Assembly (NCBI GenBank): GCA_030220185.1
Contig: JASPKZ010010276.1
Span: forward strand, 532,501-596,500
Source: Diploptera punctata
Lineage: Eukaryota; Arthropoda; Insecta; Blattodea; Blaberidae
Length of the DNA stretch: 64,000 nucleotides
Direction: 5' to 3'
Below, one piece after another: positions 22,511 to 31,886 of the stretch; position 1 is the first letter of the stretch; each line of letters starts with the position of its first letter. Under the pieces are notes generated by a model. That model did not search any database, was not told the DNA's origin, and saw only the letters and a program-made list of their open reading frames with translations. The position numbers and the translations under genes are program-made.

Positions 22511-23178
22511 TACAGGGTGTCCCATTCAAACCGACCACATTTTAATTAATCGTAACTAACAAAGTATGCGGAGTTATGAAATGAGGCCGGTATTAAACGA
22601 AACAGAAACTCAAAGAATGTTCATTTCCACACATTGCCACACACTAAAACACCTCTATATGTGCACCATTAGTAGCACGAACAATATAAAGTCTGTATTC
22701 GATTTCATGCCACGTTCTGTCCAACATGTCCATTGAACTGCCGAAGCTTGGCGAATAGATTTTTGTGGACTTTTCTGAAATCCTACTCTAATTTGTTCAA
22801 TATTTTCTTCTGAAACACGTGTATGAGCACCTCGTGATTATTTTGTAACGCTTTCAGTCGCCAGAAACTTCTCAAGCCATGCCTTAATGGTATTCCCATC
22901 AGGTACATTTCCTCCATATTCTCTCCGGTAATTTCTTTGCACTGTAATTATTGACTTCGTCTCTGCATACCAGAAACAGTTTGTGCTCGTTGCTCATGAG
23001 TTGCCGTTTTGTCTTATGTCATTATTGTCCAACATGCGACAGGTGAATTAACTGCTACAATGAAAACAAATATTCTCTGTGTTTCTCTTTCTTTTAATGC
23101 TAACCTCATTTCATAATTCCGCATACTTTGAGAGATATGGTTAATTAAAATGTGGGAGGTTTGAATGGCATACGATGT
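22511..23178 (-). mobile_element. TA-flanked DNA transposon related to 20267-20776, degenerate transposase
   Basis: Left end TACAGGGTGTCCCATTCAAA; right end TTTGAATGGCATACGATGTA is a diverged inverted copy. On the minus strand the transposase runs from RAQTVSGMQRRSQ (~23000) through a broken helix-turn-helix region (VPDGNT-type segment near 22890, RGAHTRVSEENIEQI-type near 22820) to a C-terminus equivalent to HEIEYRLDI near 22700. Several frameshifts and a deletion of the catalytic core. Retains more of the N-terminal part than its relative. Confidence 0.75.
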
Positions 23179-23334
23179 AAAACTGGCACAATATTTATAA
23201 CGAGTATTTTTCTTCGAATAATTCTTCAAGTATTATAAATTGAGGTTACCTTTTATATTTTCTTCCCATTTAACAATATATTAACCAACTCTAAATCTTA
23301 TTGAACTCACAAGTTCATTGCCGCATTCAACAAG

Positions 23335-23679
23335 ATCCATCCATAGTAATTCTGCCCGATGGCAGGTCCTTCACTGCAATCATAGCATCTTCATGCTATG
23401 CTTGCAGCTTTACTAGGGGATTGTAGGTGTGGTAGCTTCCCTTTGCTTTCCACACCGGTGAAGGATGATGATGATGATGATGATGATGATAATGCTAAGG
23501 ATGATGGCCATATGATTTTGGGGACGGTTTGGGCCTTAACGTTTTCCTGATATTTGTCTTACAAATGAGGAAAAACCCCGATAAAAACCTCACCCAGAAA
23601 AACTGCCCCGACCAGGAATCGAACCCGGGTCCGCTGAGTGACAAGGCAGCACGCTAAACTCGAGACCACAGCAGTGGAC
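23335..23679 (-). mobile_element. SINE-A copy 5
   Basis: Left end ATCCATCCATAGTAATTC, internal GAT-repeat at 23465-23500, head with GAATCGAACCCGGGTCC and CAGCAGTGGA at the right. B box slightly altered (ACCAGGAATCG). No clear TSD. Confidence 0.9.
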
Positions 23680-24089
23680 ACATCCTAATATTATCCTCCC
23701 TAATACAGTACGCCTATGACTTTCTAATATTATTTCCACAAGAGCTTCCCAATAAAATTATGAAAATATTTTTACTGTCGCCCTTAGAGCTAAATGTTCT
23801 GCCCATCTCAAATCCCATAGACGGTAATATATTCTGACAGTATTAAGGTAGTATCCAAATCGTAGCCTTAAATTCTAATAATAATATACAAGAACGAATC
23901 TGCAGGAAGATACCATTCATCTGTTTGAACATGACTTCTATCAAATCATCAATAATACAGACTGTCATGAGCCTAGCAAGACGATGTCTTTCGACTTTAG
24001 ATTATGATGCCTTAACCAAGCTCACAGCAGTACGTATTGAATTTTAAAAAATGTAAGTTAAATAAAAATTCAAAATAATAAAATTGATG
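23680..24089. other. Unassigned sequence
   Basis: No element recognised. Confidence 0.4.
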
Positions 24090-24287
24090 TTCCTATTTAC
24101 AACAACAATTGAGGGAAGTTTTGAAGAAGAGATCTAATTCAAATACCTAGGAACGGTAACAACAAATATGAATTAGATGCAAAGAAAAATTAAACATAGG
24201 CTGAACTTACGAAACTCATACTATTAGTTATTGCAGAGATTATCATCCCAAATTCTCCAAAAAATATATGTAAAACCAAAGTAAATA

Positions 24288-25402
24288 GAGAAGAGAACAT
24301 AACTTAGAAACACACATAGGATTTATAGATTTGGATAAGGCCTTCGATCGAGTAAACAGACAAAAAATATGGGAAATATTACGAATCAAAGGATACCCGC
24401 TGTGCCTTGTTGAAACAATAAAGAAATTGTATGAAGACACAAATATAATTATAGATACCGGATTCAAAAGAACAGATACATCATCATCATCATCATCTGC
24501 ATTCATGGATTAGGTCTGTTGACCCGTTCCGACTTCACAATCAAAACAGGTACAATCAAAACAAATACTGGATTACGACAAGGATGTAGTTTATCGCCCA
24601 CTTTGTTTAATATATATAGACAATATTTCAAATAAATGGGTTTTAGTGAATCCAGGAATAAGAATAGATAATAAAGTGTGCATAAATAATCTTCTATTTG
24701 CTGACGATGTAATCATAATACAGAAAAATGAAGACGACTTACAGAAATCTATGCATGCATTAAATGAAATGTGTAAATTATATGATCTAGAGATTTCTGT
24801 AAGGAAAACGAAGACCATGGCTTTTAGAGGAAGAGATCCAGTGAGATCCAAAATTATTTTAGAAAATCAAAGTATAGAACAGGTGTCTAGTTTCAAATAT
24901 TTGGGCTGTGATGTTGGCTAGAATGTGGAAAGAGATATTGACTCCAAAATAAATAAATTTCAGACAGTGTGTGCAACAATACAGAGAACATTCAAAAATA
25001 AAATTAGAAAAGAAACAAAGATAAAAATGTATAATGTTATGGCGGTTTCCACAATATTGTATGGATATGAAACTTGGGCTCCAGTGAAAAAACAGAAGGA
25101 TAGAATACAGACAGCGGAGATGAGGTTCCTAAGACAAGTTAAAGGATGTACAAGACTTGATAGAATAAGAAATGAGGATATAAGAGAAGAATTGAAAGTA
25201 CATCCATTATTGGATAAGGTCACGAATTACAGACAGAAATGGATTGATCATATGGATGGAATGAGTATGGAGAGATATCCTTTGTTAGCAAGAAATTATC
25301 AAGCAAGAGGAAGACGTGATGTTGGAAGACCTAGAAGACGTTGGGCTGATGCATTATGCAATCGGAACGGGCAATTGCCTAATCCCTGGAGTGATGATGA
25401 TG
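24288..25402 (+). mobile_element. LINE family 2, 5'-truncated, with perfect 13-bp TSD
   Basis: Encodes the RT from FIDLDKAFDRVNRQKIWEIL (24328) through a GLRQGCSLSPTLFN-type block (~24571), the catalytic LLFADDVIIIQKNEDDL (~24691), FKYLGCDVG (~24892), TILYGYETWAPV (~25051), EMRFLRQVKG (~25120) and GRRDVGRPRRRWADAL (~25309) ending PNPWSDDD with a GAT tail. TSD ACCAAAGTAAATA at 24275-24287 and 25403-25415. The palm catalytic box is intact, but a 59-bp insertion, a frameshift near 24600 and a stop at 24921 break the ORF. No endonuclease part. Confidence 0.93.
24481..24539 (-). mobile_element. 59-bp antisense LINE 3' end inserted in another LINE
   Basis: TCATCATC... CTGCATTCATGGATTAGGTC...CGACTTCA is the terminal ~59 bp, in antisense, of the LINE subfamily seen at 970-1206 and 48597-49313. 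Removing it rejoins GATACA with ATCAAAAC and restores the reading frame DT|IKTGT. Length not divisible by three, and it introduces a stop. An extreme 5' truncation. Confidence 0.82.
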
Positions 25403-25610
25403 ACCAAAGTAAATACAAAACTGCGATTCTTCCAGTTATATTGATGCAAAGTATGGTAGTCTACCTTATTTTAAGGGAAGAGAAAAGAATACGAATATTT
25501 GAGGATAAAGTACTAGGGAAAATGTTTGGACTAAAGAGAAGAACAGACAGGTGCATGGAGGAAATTATGTAACCATGAACTGCATGATTTTTATTGGAAA
25601 ACGTATAAAG

Positions 25611-25911
25611 TACCAGCCTCATGGGCTAGTGGTCAGCGTTTCTGACTACTGTTCATGAGGTCCCGGGTTCGATTCCCGGTCAAACCATAGGAATTTTTCC
25701 TTGAAGGGAATTATTCCTGTGATTTCCGATGGTCTGGAATTTAGGTTAAGTTTAGGTTAAGAACTCTCCTGGCGCTTCATTATCATTTTCACCCAACTTA
25801 TCATCGGGGTTACGTAACCACTCCTTTCAGAAGTGCGTTAAAATTACGCCAATGCCAGGAGAAAACATCAGAAATGTCGAAATGACAACCTGGGGCATTG
25901 AATAAAAAAAA
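25611..25911 (+). mobile_element. SINE-B copy 1 (tRNA-derived)
   Basis: Head TACCAGCCTCATGGGCTAGT with A box TGGGCTAGTGG, and GGGTTCGATTCCC (B box) at ~25667. Body includes GGAATTATTCCTGTG, TAGGTTAAG repeats, CGCCAATGCCAGGAGAAAAC and CAACCTGGGGCATTG, then an A-rich tail. Inserted in the old RTE copy. Related: 29748-29945 and 44191-44461. Confidence 0.88.
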
Positions 25912-26260
25912 CAATATTTAAGCCCCTTAAACTGTGTTGGGCATGATATATGGCATGCATGTGAAATCACAGAGGGGCATGGAACTTCTTAAAGGAATTC
26001 CAAATGGTATGTGTCCACTATGTTGTCAACGAATAAAGTGGGAGAATAACATTAACCATGATTTGAGGGAGTGAATTATACCGGAAATAATTTGATATTA
26101 GATGAATATAAGAATGTATGGAGAGTTAATGGGCACAGCCATAAAACTATGGATTCAGTAGTACCGCCTAATTAGTTTTAATTAGTATTAGTTAAATATT
26201 TATTCATAATTTTCATAATCAATTTCATTCATAATTTTATTTTTTATCAATTTTACTCAC

Positions 26261-26862
26261 AAATAGGAATGAGATGCACAAAGAAATTAAACATAGGTTC
26301 AATTCTGGAAATGCATGCTATTATGCATTGCAGAGACTTTTGATGTACCAACTCCTTTCAAAAAACGTTAAGCTGAAAATATATAAAACTATTATTCTAC
26401 CAGTTATATTATATGGGGTGCGAAACATGGACTCTTACTTTAAGGGAGGAAAGGAGATTACGAGTATTTGAGAATAAAGTTCTTAGGAAAATTTTTGGAC
26501 CAAAGAGAGATGAACAGACAGGTGAATGGAGAAGACTACATAACAATGAACTACATGGTCTTTATAGGAAGCCAGATATAATAAGAACAGTTAAGTCTCG
26601 AGACTGCTATGGGCAGGACATGTTGCGCGTATGGGGAATGAAAGACGTGCATGGAAACTTCTTGTAGGAAAGCCAGAAGGAAAACGCCCAGTTGGTAGAC
26701 CAAGAATGAGGTGGGGGAACAACATTAACTATGATTTGGAGGAAGTAGATTATACAGGGAATGATTGGAAAGCATTGGCTCAGGATAGGGATGTATGGAG
26801 AGCTTATGTCCGCGCAGCCATGAACCTACGGGTTCGATAGTGCCAGTGAGTAAGTAAGTAAG
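26261..26862 (+). mobile_element. RTE-like LINE family 1, short 3' copy with perfect 16-bp TSD
   Basis: Begins AAATAGGAATGAGATGC (NRNEMHKEIKHRFN) and ends GGTTCGATAGTGCCAGTGAG plus GTAAGTAAGTAA. TSD TATCAATTTTACTCAC at 26245-26260 and 26863-26878. Frameshifts near 26415 and 26600 split the C-terminal protein. High similarity to 18366-19419 and 31887-34464 implies a recent insertion. Confidence 0.95.
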
Positions 26863-26888
26863 TATCAATTTTACTCACTTATTAAAGT

Positions 26889-26894
26889 TATATA

Positions 26895-26940
<46 letters not shown>
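26889..26940. repeat. (TA)n microsatellite
   Basis: About 25 TA units between two LINE fragments. Confidence 0.95.
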
Positions 26941-26942
<2 letters not shown>

Positions 26943-27350
26943 ACGAATACAAGGAAAGAAACAAAACTAAAATTTTTTAAAGCAGTGGCAGTCCCCTTAC
27001 TGTTGTATGGTAGTGAATTTTAGGCTCTAACTTAAAGAGAAGAGAAGATCATAGAATCAGTTGAAATGAGATTTCTGAGAAGTGTAGCTGGCTGCAAACT
27101 TCTAGATAAAAGGAAAAAAGTGAAGATATTAGAAATTAGCTAAATATTTTTTTAAAATTTCAGATAAAATAAAATAATTTAGAAAAAACTGAAAAGAACA
27201 TTTCAAAGAATGTAAGATGAACGCATACCATAAATTATACTTAATTACAAACCAAAAGGAGACAGGAATGTTGGTAGACCGAAAAAGAGATGGATTCAAC
27301 TTTTTGAATGAGAATCTATGAGACCAGAACAAGCCATATGGGATTCTTGA
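26941..27350 (+). mobile_element. LINE family 2-like C-terminal remnant
   Basis: RKETKLKFFKAVAVPLLLYG (~26955), EMRFLRSVAGCKLL (~27065), then KPKGDRNVGRPKKRW (~27250) and a GATGATTATGAT end. Many stops. No catalytic portion present. Confidence 0.8.
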
Positions 27351-27351
27351 T

Positions 27352-27425
27352 GATTATGATAAAATTTTATATAAAGACCCGGATATAATAGGTAAAGTTA
27401 AAAGCAGAAAAAAAATTGTTTTACG
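27352..27425 (+). mobile_element. RTE family 1 fragment
   Basis: LYKDPDIIGKVKSR corresponds to LYRKPDIIRTVKSRR in intact relatives. Only ~70 bp is recognisable, adjacent to a different LINE tail. Confidence 0.55.
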
Positions 27426-28173
27426 TTCGGTATTTTCAGAGACCGTCAAGGTATATTAAAAAAATTCAAATGGTGCAAAAAATCAACCAAGATATTTAGT
27501 ACGAGTACCTTAACCATATTGAATTAATTCAATTTACTTACTTTTTAAAACAATTTTTTTTGTGTAACTCCTTTGTTATATAGAAATGAAGTTTTCATTG
27601 TTCTCTGCTTCCAATCTATCAATTCACATGATGTAATATCGTAATTTATTGTATATATTGGTGAAATGAAGTCATTACTCACAACAAAATGTTCGCTACA
27701 GAATAAAACAAACACTCTTCTATTTATTTTTTATACGCAAGTACACATTGATGCTTCCCGTTTTCTTGGAATCTGAACAAAATCCGATAAAACATATGAC
27801 CTGTAAAATAGGCGTACATTGTAACTCTTAATTCTATAATTTTCACAGAACACTAAAATTAACTTTTAATATTTTCAACTTTTTTCTCTTCTATTATATT
27901 CGCCCTCCATTATTTTCTGTATGATTCGCAATCCCCCATGAGACTTAGAAATGAATTCAATAGGTCGGTTACTATTGGAGTTAATGTAAACTCTAAACCG
28001 CACACTAGAGAGGTCATGTTGGATATATAGTACTTTTGTAATATCGTAAACATTATGTAAACAATGATAACTTATGCAAATTCTCCCATGTCTACCGTCA
28101 TAACATACGAATGCATGTGGTACTAATGATTTTGTTTGACAGTGTAACTAATTGTTCTTAAGGCGCCTGAAAT
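27426..28173. other. Unassigned sequence
   Basis: AT-rich, no element recognised. Confidence 0.4.
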
Positions 28174-28320
28174 GTCCGTCGTCCTGGCGTAGAACCGCGT
28201 TAAATTCCCGGCAGGGTAGGTGCTTTTAAATCTTCAAATTGCGTTTGGATGTGTGTGAATAAAATAAAGGGTTAACAAGTGTAATGCAAGAAGGGAAAAA
28301 ACTGCAAACTAAAAAAAATA
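28174..28320 (+). mobile_element. SINE-C copy 3, deleted head
   Basis: GTCCGTCGTCCTGGCGTAG, a shortened B-box region (AAATTCCCGGCAGGG) and the body GGGTTAACAAGTGTAATGC match 9618-9808. The tRNA-like anticodon region is missing. Confidence 0.72.
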
Positions 28321-28359
28321 GTTTTATTTATAATTTTAAATAATAAATGATACTCTATT

Positions 28360-28435
28360 TTTGTGGCGTAATCGGCATTACAAAGGTCCTTCCATTCGAA
28401 AGGTCCATATTCGTGTGTTTTCGTTTATAGCTATT
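28360..28435 (+). other. Possible tRNA-like SINE head, degraded
   Basis: TGGCGTAATCGG fits the A-box consensus and CATTCGAAAGGTCC follows in the B-box position, but no family body could be matched. Confidence 0.25.
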
Positions 28436-28579
28436 AGGACCTAATTAAATAAAATAGTTTTAACACAAGTCTTTGAATAGTTGATTATTGTATTTTGAGG
28501 TCAACTATTAATAATATTAAAGTTTGTGTTATTATCGAAGCGTTCTCATTTGTTTTTACTGTTCGGAATTTATCATTAG

Positions 28580-28800
28580 GTCACTCCATGTGGATTTCGT
28601 GGCAGACGGAACGGAACTTAGGCAGGTTTTTCTCGGGTATTTTCCCCGTTTTCCCCTGCCACAATTATTTACTTTCACCATTTCCCCATAATCATCTCAT
28701 CCATTTCGTTTCATTAATTTCGTTCATCTGCCCGTGTGATGGTGCGTGGTCGACCGGCATGTACGTTTTTACGCGGCACACCCTTTGACATACCCCTGAT
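28580..28800 (+). mobile_element. SINE-E copy 1, head missing
   Basis: GTGGATTTCGTGGCAGACGG, TAGGCAGGTTTTTCTCGGG, ATCCATTTCGTT and CGTGGTCGACCGGCA match 51847-52148. The tRNA-like part is lost. Confidence 0.78.
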
Positions 28801-28827
28801 AATTTTATATATGGGGATAATTTTATT

Positions 28828-28856
28828 TATATATATATATTATATATATATATAAT
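28828..28856. repeat. (TA)n microsatellite
   Basis: Short TATATA run between SINE-E and a LINE fragment. Confidence 0.8.
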
Positions 28857-28864
28857 TAAATTAT

Positions 28865-29325
28865 ATTTTATGGAGTAGGAATATAATCAAGAGGACTAAA
28901 TTAGTAATGTATAACACAATTGTGAAAAATATTTTATTATATGGTGCGGAAACATGGACGTTGAAGCAAAAACACAGAAATACATTTTTAGTGACATAAA
29001 AGGACTTTTTAAGAAGATCGGCAAGAATATGAGAAAATTAGACAAAATAAAAATAATACAGTAAGAGAAATTATGAATGTAGAAAAGAATATTGTACAAG
29101 AGATTGAAGAAATCCAACTAAGATGGTATGGGCATATAATGAGAAGGAGGGACACTGAAACAAACAAAGTAGTATTGAAATGGATATCTCCCGGAAAAGG
29201 GAAACGTGATAGAACAAAACCATCGTGGATAAAGAGAATTTAAGACTATATGAAGAAAATATGACAGAAGCAGACACGCAAGACACAGGAAGTGTGGAAC
29301 AAAAGAAATGTATATTTTGGTTGAG
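28865..29325 (+). mobile_element. Non-LTR retrotransposon C-terminal remnant (third lineage)
   Basis: LVMYNTIVKNILLYGAETWTL (28894) is the conserved motif C-terminal to the RT. Downstream frames give GKGKRDR-like and MTEADTQDTGSVEQKK segments typical of LINE C-termini. Frameshifts at ~28980 and later. Ends in AACAAATAAATAA. Confidence 0.75.
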
Positions 29326-29540
29326 GATACCTGTGTAAATAACAGAAACAAATAAATAACATATATATTATTTTTTATTCCAATAATTGCCACTATTATT
29401 AAAATATTATCGTTAATATTGACGTAACATCATAAGCAGTGTAAAGTTCTAAAAAAGTAATATCTAATATATAACTTTGTACTTTAGATGTCAATATTAT
29501 AACCTCTTTTATATTTTGTTATTACTCGACTGGAGACAAA

Positions 29541-29685
29541 CATCATCATCATCATCATCATCCAGGGATTAAGCCTGTTGGCTCGTTCCGGTTTCATGAA
29601 AGCTAGAATTGTTAAAATTGTTCAGACCATCTTCTGTGTGGGCGTCCAACATTTCTCCTTCCGTGCGGTTTATAATTTAGCAATA
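29541..29685 (-). mobile_element. LINE family 2b 3' end
   Basis: Antisense of 19450-19575: CATCATCATCCAGGGATTAA and CCATCTTCTGTGTGGGCGTC. The GAT tail is at the left. Only the last ~145 bp present. Confidence 0.85.
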
Positions 29686-29747
29686 ATTGTATTGATAATT
29701 CTCATAAATAAATAATATTATAATAATTATAATAATAATATATTTTT

Positions 29748-30129
29748 TCCAAATGCCCCAGGTTGTCTTTCGACATTCCTGATGTTCTCTCCTGGCATAG
29801 CGTACTTGTAACTCATTTCTGAGATTGGGGCGCCTGGAAGGCGAGGTTACGTTGCTCCGATGATATGATGGGTGATGATGATGATAGTGGTGCGCCAGGA
29901 GAGTCCCTAATCCTAAGCTTAATCTAAGACGAATGTGAATGGTGATGATTGCGATGGCCATATGATTTCGGGGACCGTTTGGGCCGTATAAGTTTTCCTG
30001 ACATTTGTCTTACAGGTGAGGAAAAACCGCGATAAAAACCTCACCCAGAAAAACTGTCCCGACCGGGGATCGAACCCGGGCCCGCTGCGTCACAAGGCAG
30101 CACGCTACCTCGGGACCACAGCGGTGGAC
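29748..30129 (-). mobile_element. Chimeric SINE: SINE-A head fused to SINE-B body
   Basis: On the minus strand, 30129 to ~29952 is the SINE-A tRNA-like head and first body block (through CCGAAATCATATGGCCATC). Without a gap it passes to the SINE-B body at ~29945, with ACTCTCCTGGCGC, TATCATCGGAG and the terminal CAACCTGGGGCATTTGG followed by an A-rich tail at 29748. Neither the SINE-A tail nor the SINE-B head is present. Flanks are TAA-rich so a TSD cannot be fixed. Could be template switching or insertion of one SINE into another plus deletion. Confidence 0.75.
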
Positions 30130-30411
30130 ATTATAATAATAATAATAATAATTATAATAATAATAATAATTATAATAATAATAATAATTATAAATAATAA
30201 TTATAATAATAATAATAATTATAATAATAATAATAATTATAATAATAATTATAATTAATAATAATTATAATTATAATAATAATTATAATAATAATAATAA
30301 TTATATAATAATAATTATTATAATAATAATAATAATTATAATAATAATAATAATTATAATAATAATAATAATTATAATAATAATAATAATTATAATAATA
30401 ATAATAATAAT

Positions 30412-30447
<36 letters not shown>

Positions 30448-30600
30448 TATAATAATAATAATAATTATAATAATAATAATAATTATAATAATAATAATAA
30501 TTATAATAATAATAATTATTATTATTATAATAATTATTATTATTATTATAATTATGATAATAATAATAATAATAATTATTATTATTATTATTATTATAAC
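30130..30600. repeat. Compound TAA/TTA array, ~470 bp
   Basis: Runs of AATAATAAT punctuated every ~15-20 bp by AATTATAA, giving a higher-order pattern, then switching to TTATTATT near 30516-30595. Flanked by the chimeric SINE and an antisense RTE copy. Confidence 0.95.
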
Positions 30601-31185
30601 TAATTCACAGCAAATATTGAAGCCGTAGGTTCATGGTCGCGCGGCCATATGTCTCCATACATCCCTAGCCTGAGATAATGTTTTCCAATCAATCTATGTA
30701 TACTCTACTTCCTTCATATCACGATTAATGATATTCTCCCAACTCATTCTTGATATACCAACTGGGCGCTTTCCCTCTAGCTTCCCTACAGGAAGTTTCC
30801 ATGACCCTCTTTCATTCTCCATTCATGCCACATGTCGTGCCCATCGCATTCGACGAGACTTAATTCTTCTTATTATATCTGATTTCCCATAATGACCACG
30901 TAGCTCACTGTTTTGTAGTCTTCTCCATTCGCCTATTTCTTCATGTATCATCGGTTCAAAAATGTTCCTAAGAACTTTATTCTGAAATATTCACAATACT
31001 TTCTCCTTCCTTAAAATAAGAGTCCATGCCTCGCATCCATATAATGTACTGTAACTAGGAAAATAACAGTTTTTATATTTTTTATAGATTAACTTTTTTT
31101 AGAGAAGTTGAGACAACAAGAATCACTGTGAAGAGCATGCATTTCCAGAATTGAGCCTATATTTAATTTCCTTGTGTGTCTAATT
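30601..31185 (-). mobile_element. RTE-like LINE family 1, diverged 3' copy
   Basis: Antisense GAAGCCGTAGGTTCATGG, ACCAACTGGGCGCTTTCC and TAAGAGTCCATGCCTCGCA follow the family consensus from its 3' end to about the HKEIKHRLN region. It has many substitutions and lacks an intact frame. Immediately beyond it lies the 3' tail of the full-length element. Confidence 0.88.
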
Positions 31186-31886
31186 ATTACTTACTCTTAC
31201 TTACTTACTCACTGGCACTATCGAACCCGTAGGTTCATGGCCGCACGGACATAAGCTCTCCATACATCCCTGTCCTGAGCTAATGCTTTCCAATCATTCC
31301 CTGTATAATCTACTTCCCTCAAATCATAGTTAATGTTGTTCTCCCACCTCATTTTTGGTCTACCAACTGGGCGTTTTCCTTCTGGCTTTCCTACAAGAAG
31401 TTTCCATGCACGTCTTTCATTCCCCATACGCGCAACATGTCCTGCCCATCGCAGTCTACGGGACTTAACTGTTCTTATTATATCTGGCTTCCTATAAAGA
31501 CCATGTAGTTCATTGTTATGAAGTCTTCTCCATTCACCTGTCTGTTCATCTCTCTTTGGTCCAAAAATTTTCCTAAGAACTTTATTCTCAAATACTAGTA
31601 ATCTCTTTTCCTCCCTTAAAGTAAGAGTCCATGTTTCGCACCCATATAATATAACTGGTAGAACAATAGTTTTATATATTTTCAGCTTAACGTTTTTTGA
31701 AAGGAGTTGGGACATCAAAAGTCTCTGCAATGCATAATAGCATGCATTTCCAGAATTGAGCCTATGTTTAATTTCTTTGTGCATCTCATTCCTATTTGTG
31801 ATTATTGTTCCTACGTATTTGAATTCAGCCAATTCCTCAAAATTTCCCTCATTTGTCATTAGCTGTCCATTTCCATTATATAATGT

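Larger units (their letters stand above)
24090..26175 (+). mobile_element. RTE-like LINE family 1, old copy, hosting two later insertions
   Basis: Three collinear pieces of one diverged copy: 24090-24287 (EGSFEEE, FKYLGTVTTNMN, then KIKHRLN), 25403-25610 (AILPVILM, LREEKRIRIFEDKVLGKMFG) and 25912-26175 (degenerate GHVAR to C-terminus, then GGATTCAGTAGTACC in place of GGTTCGATAGTGCC). Between them lie a family 2 LINE (24288-25402) and SINE-B (25611-25911). More diverged than 26261-26862 right next to it, hence older. Confidence 0.85.

Noticed and set aside
30016..30258. Poly-Ile/poly-Asn frame
   Set aside because: Arises from the SINE-A head running into the TAA array.
31853..31886. First 11 codons of the 731-codon frame as part of the inserted LINE protein
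   Set aside because: These bases belong to the antisense host element and its target duplication; the LINE frame starts at 31887 without a native start codon.
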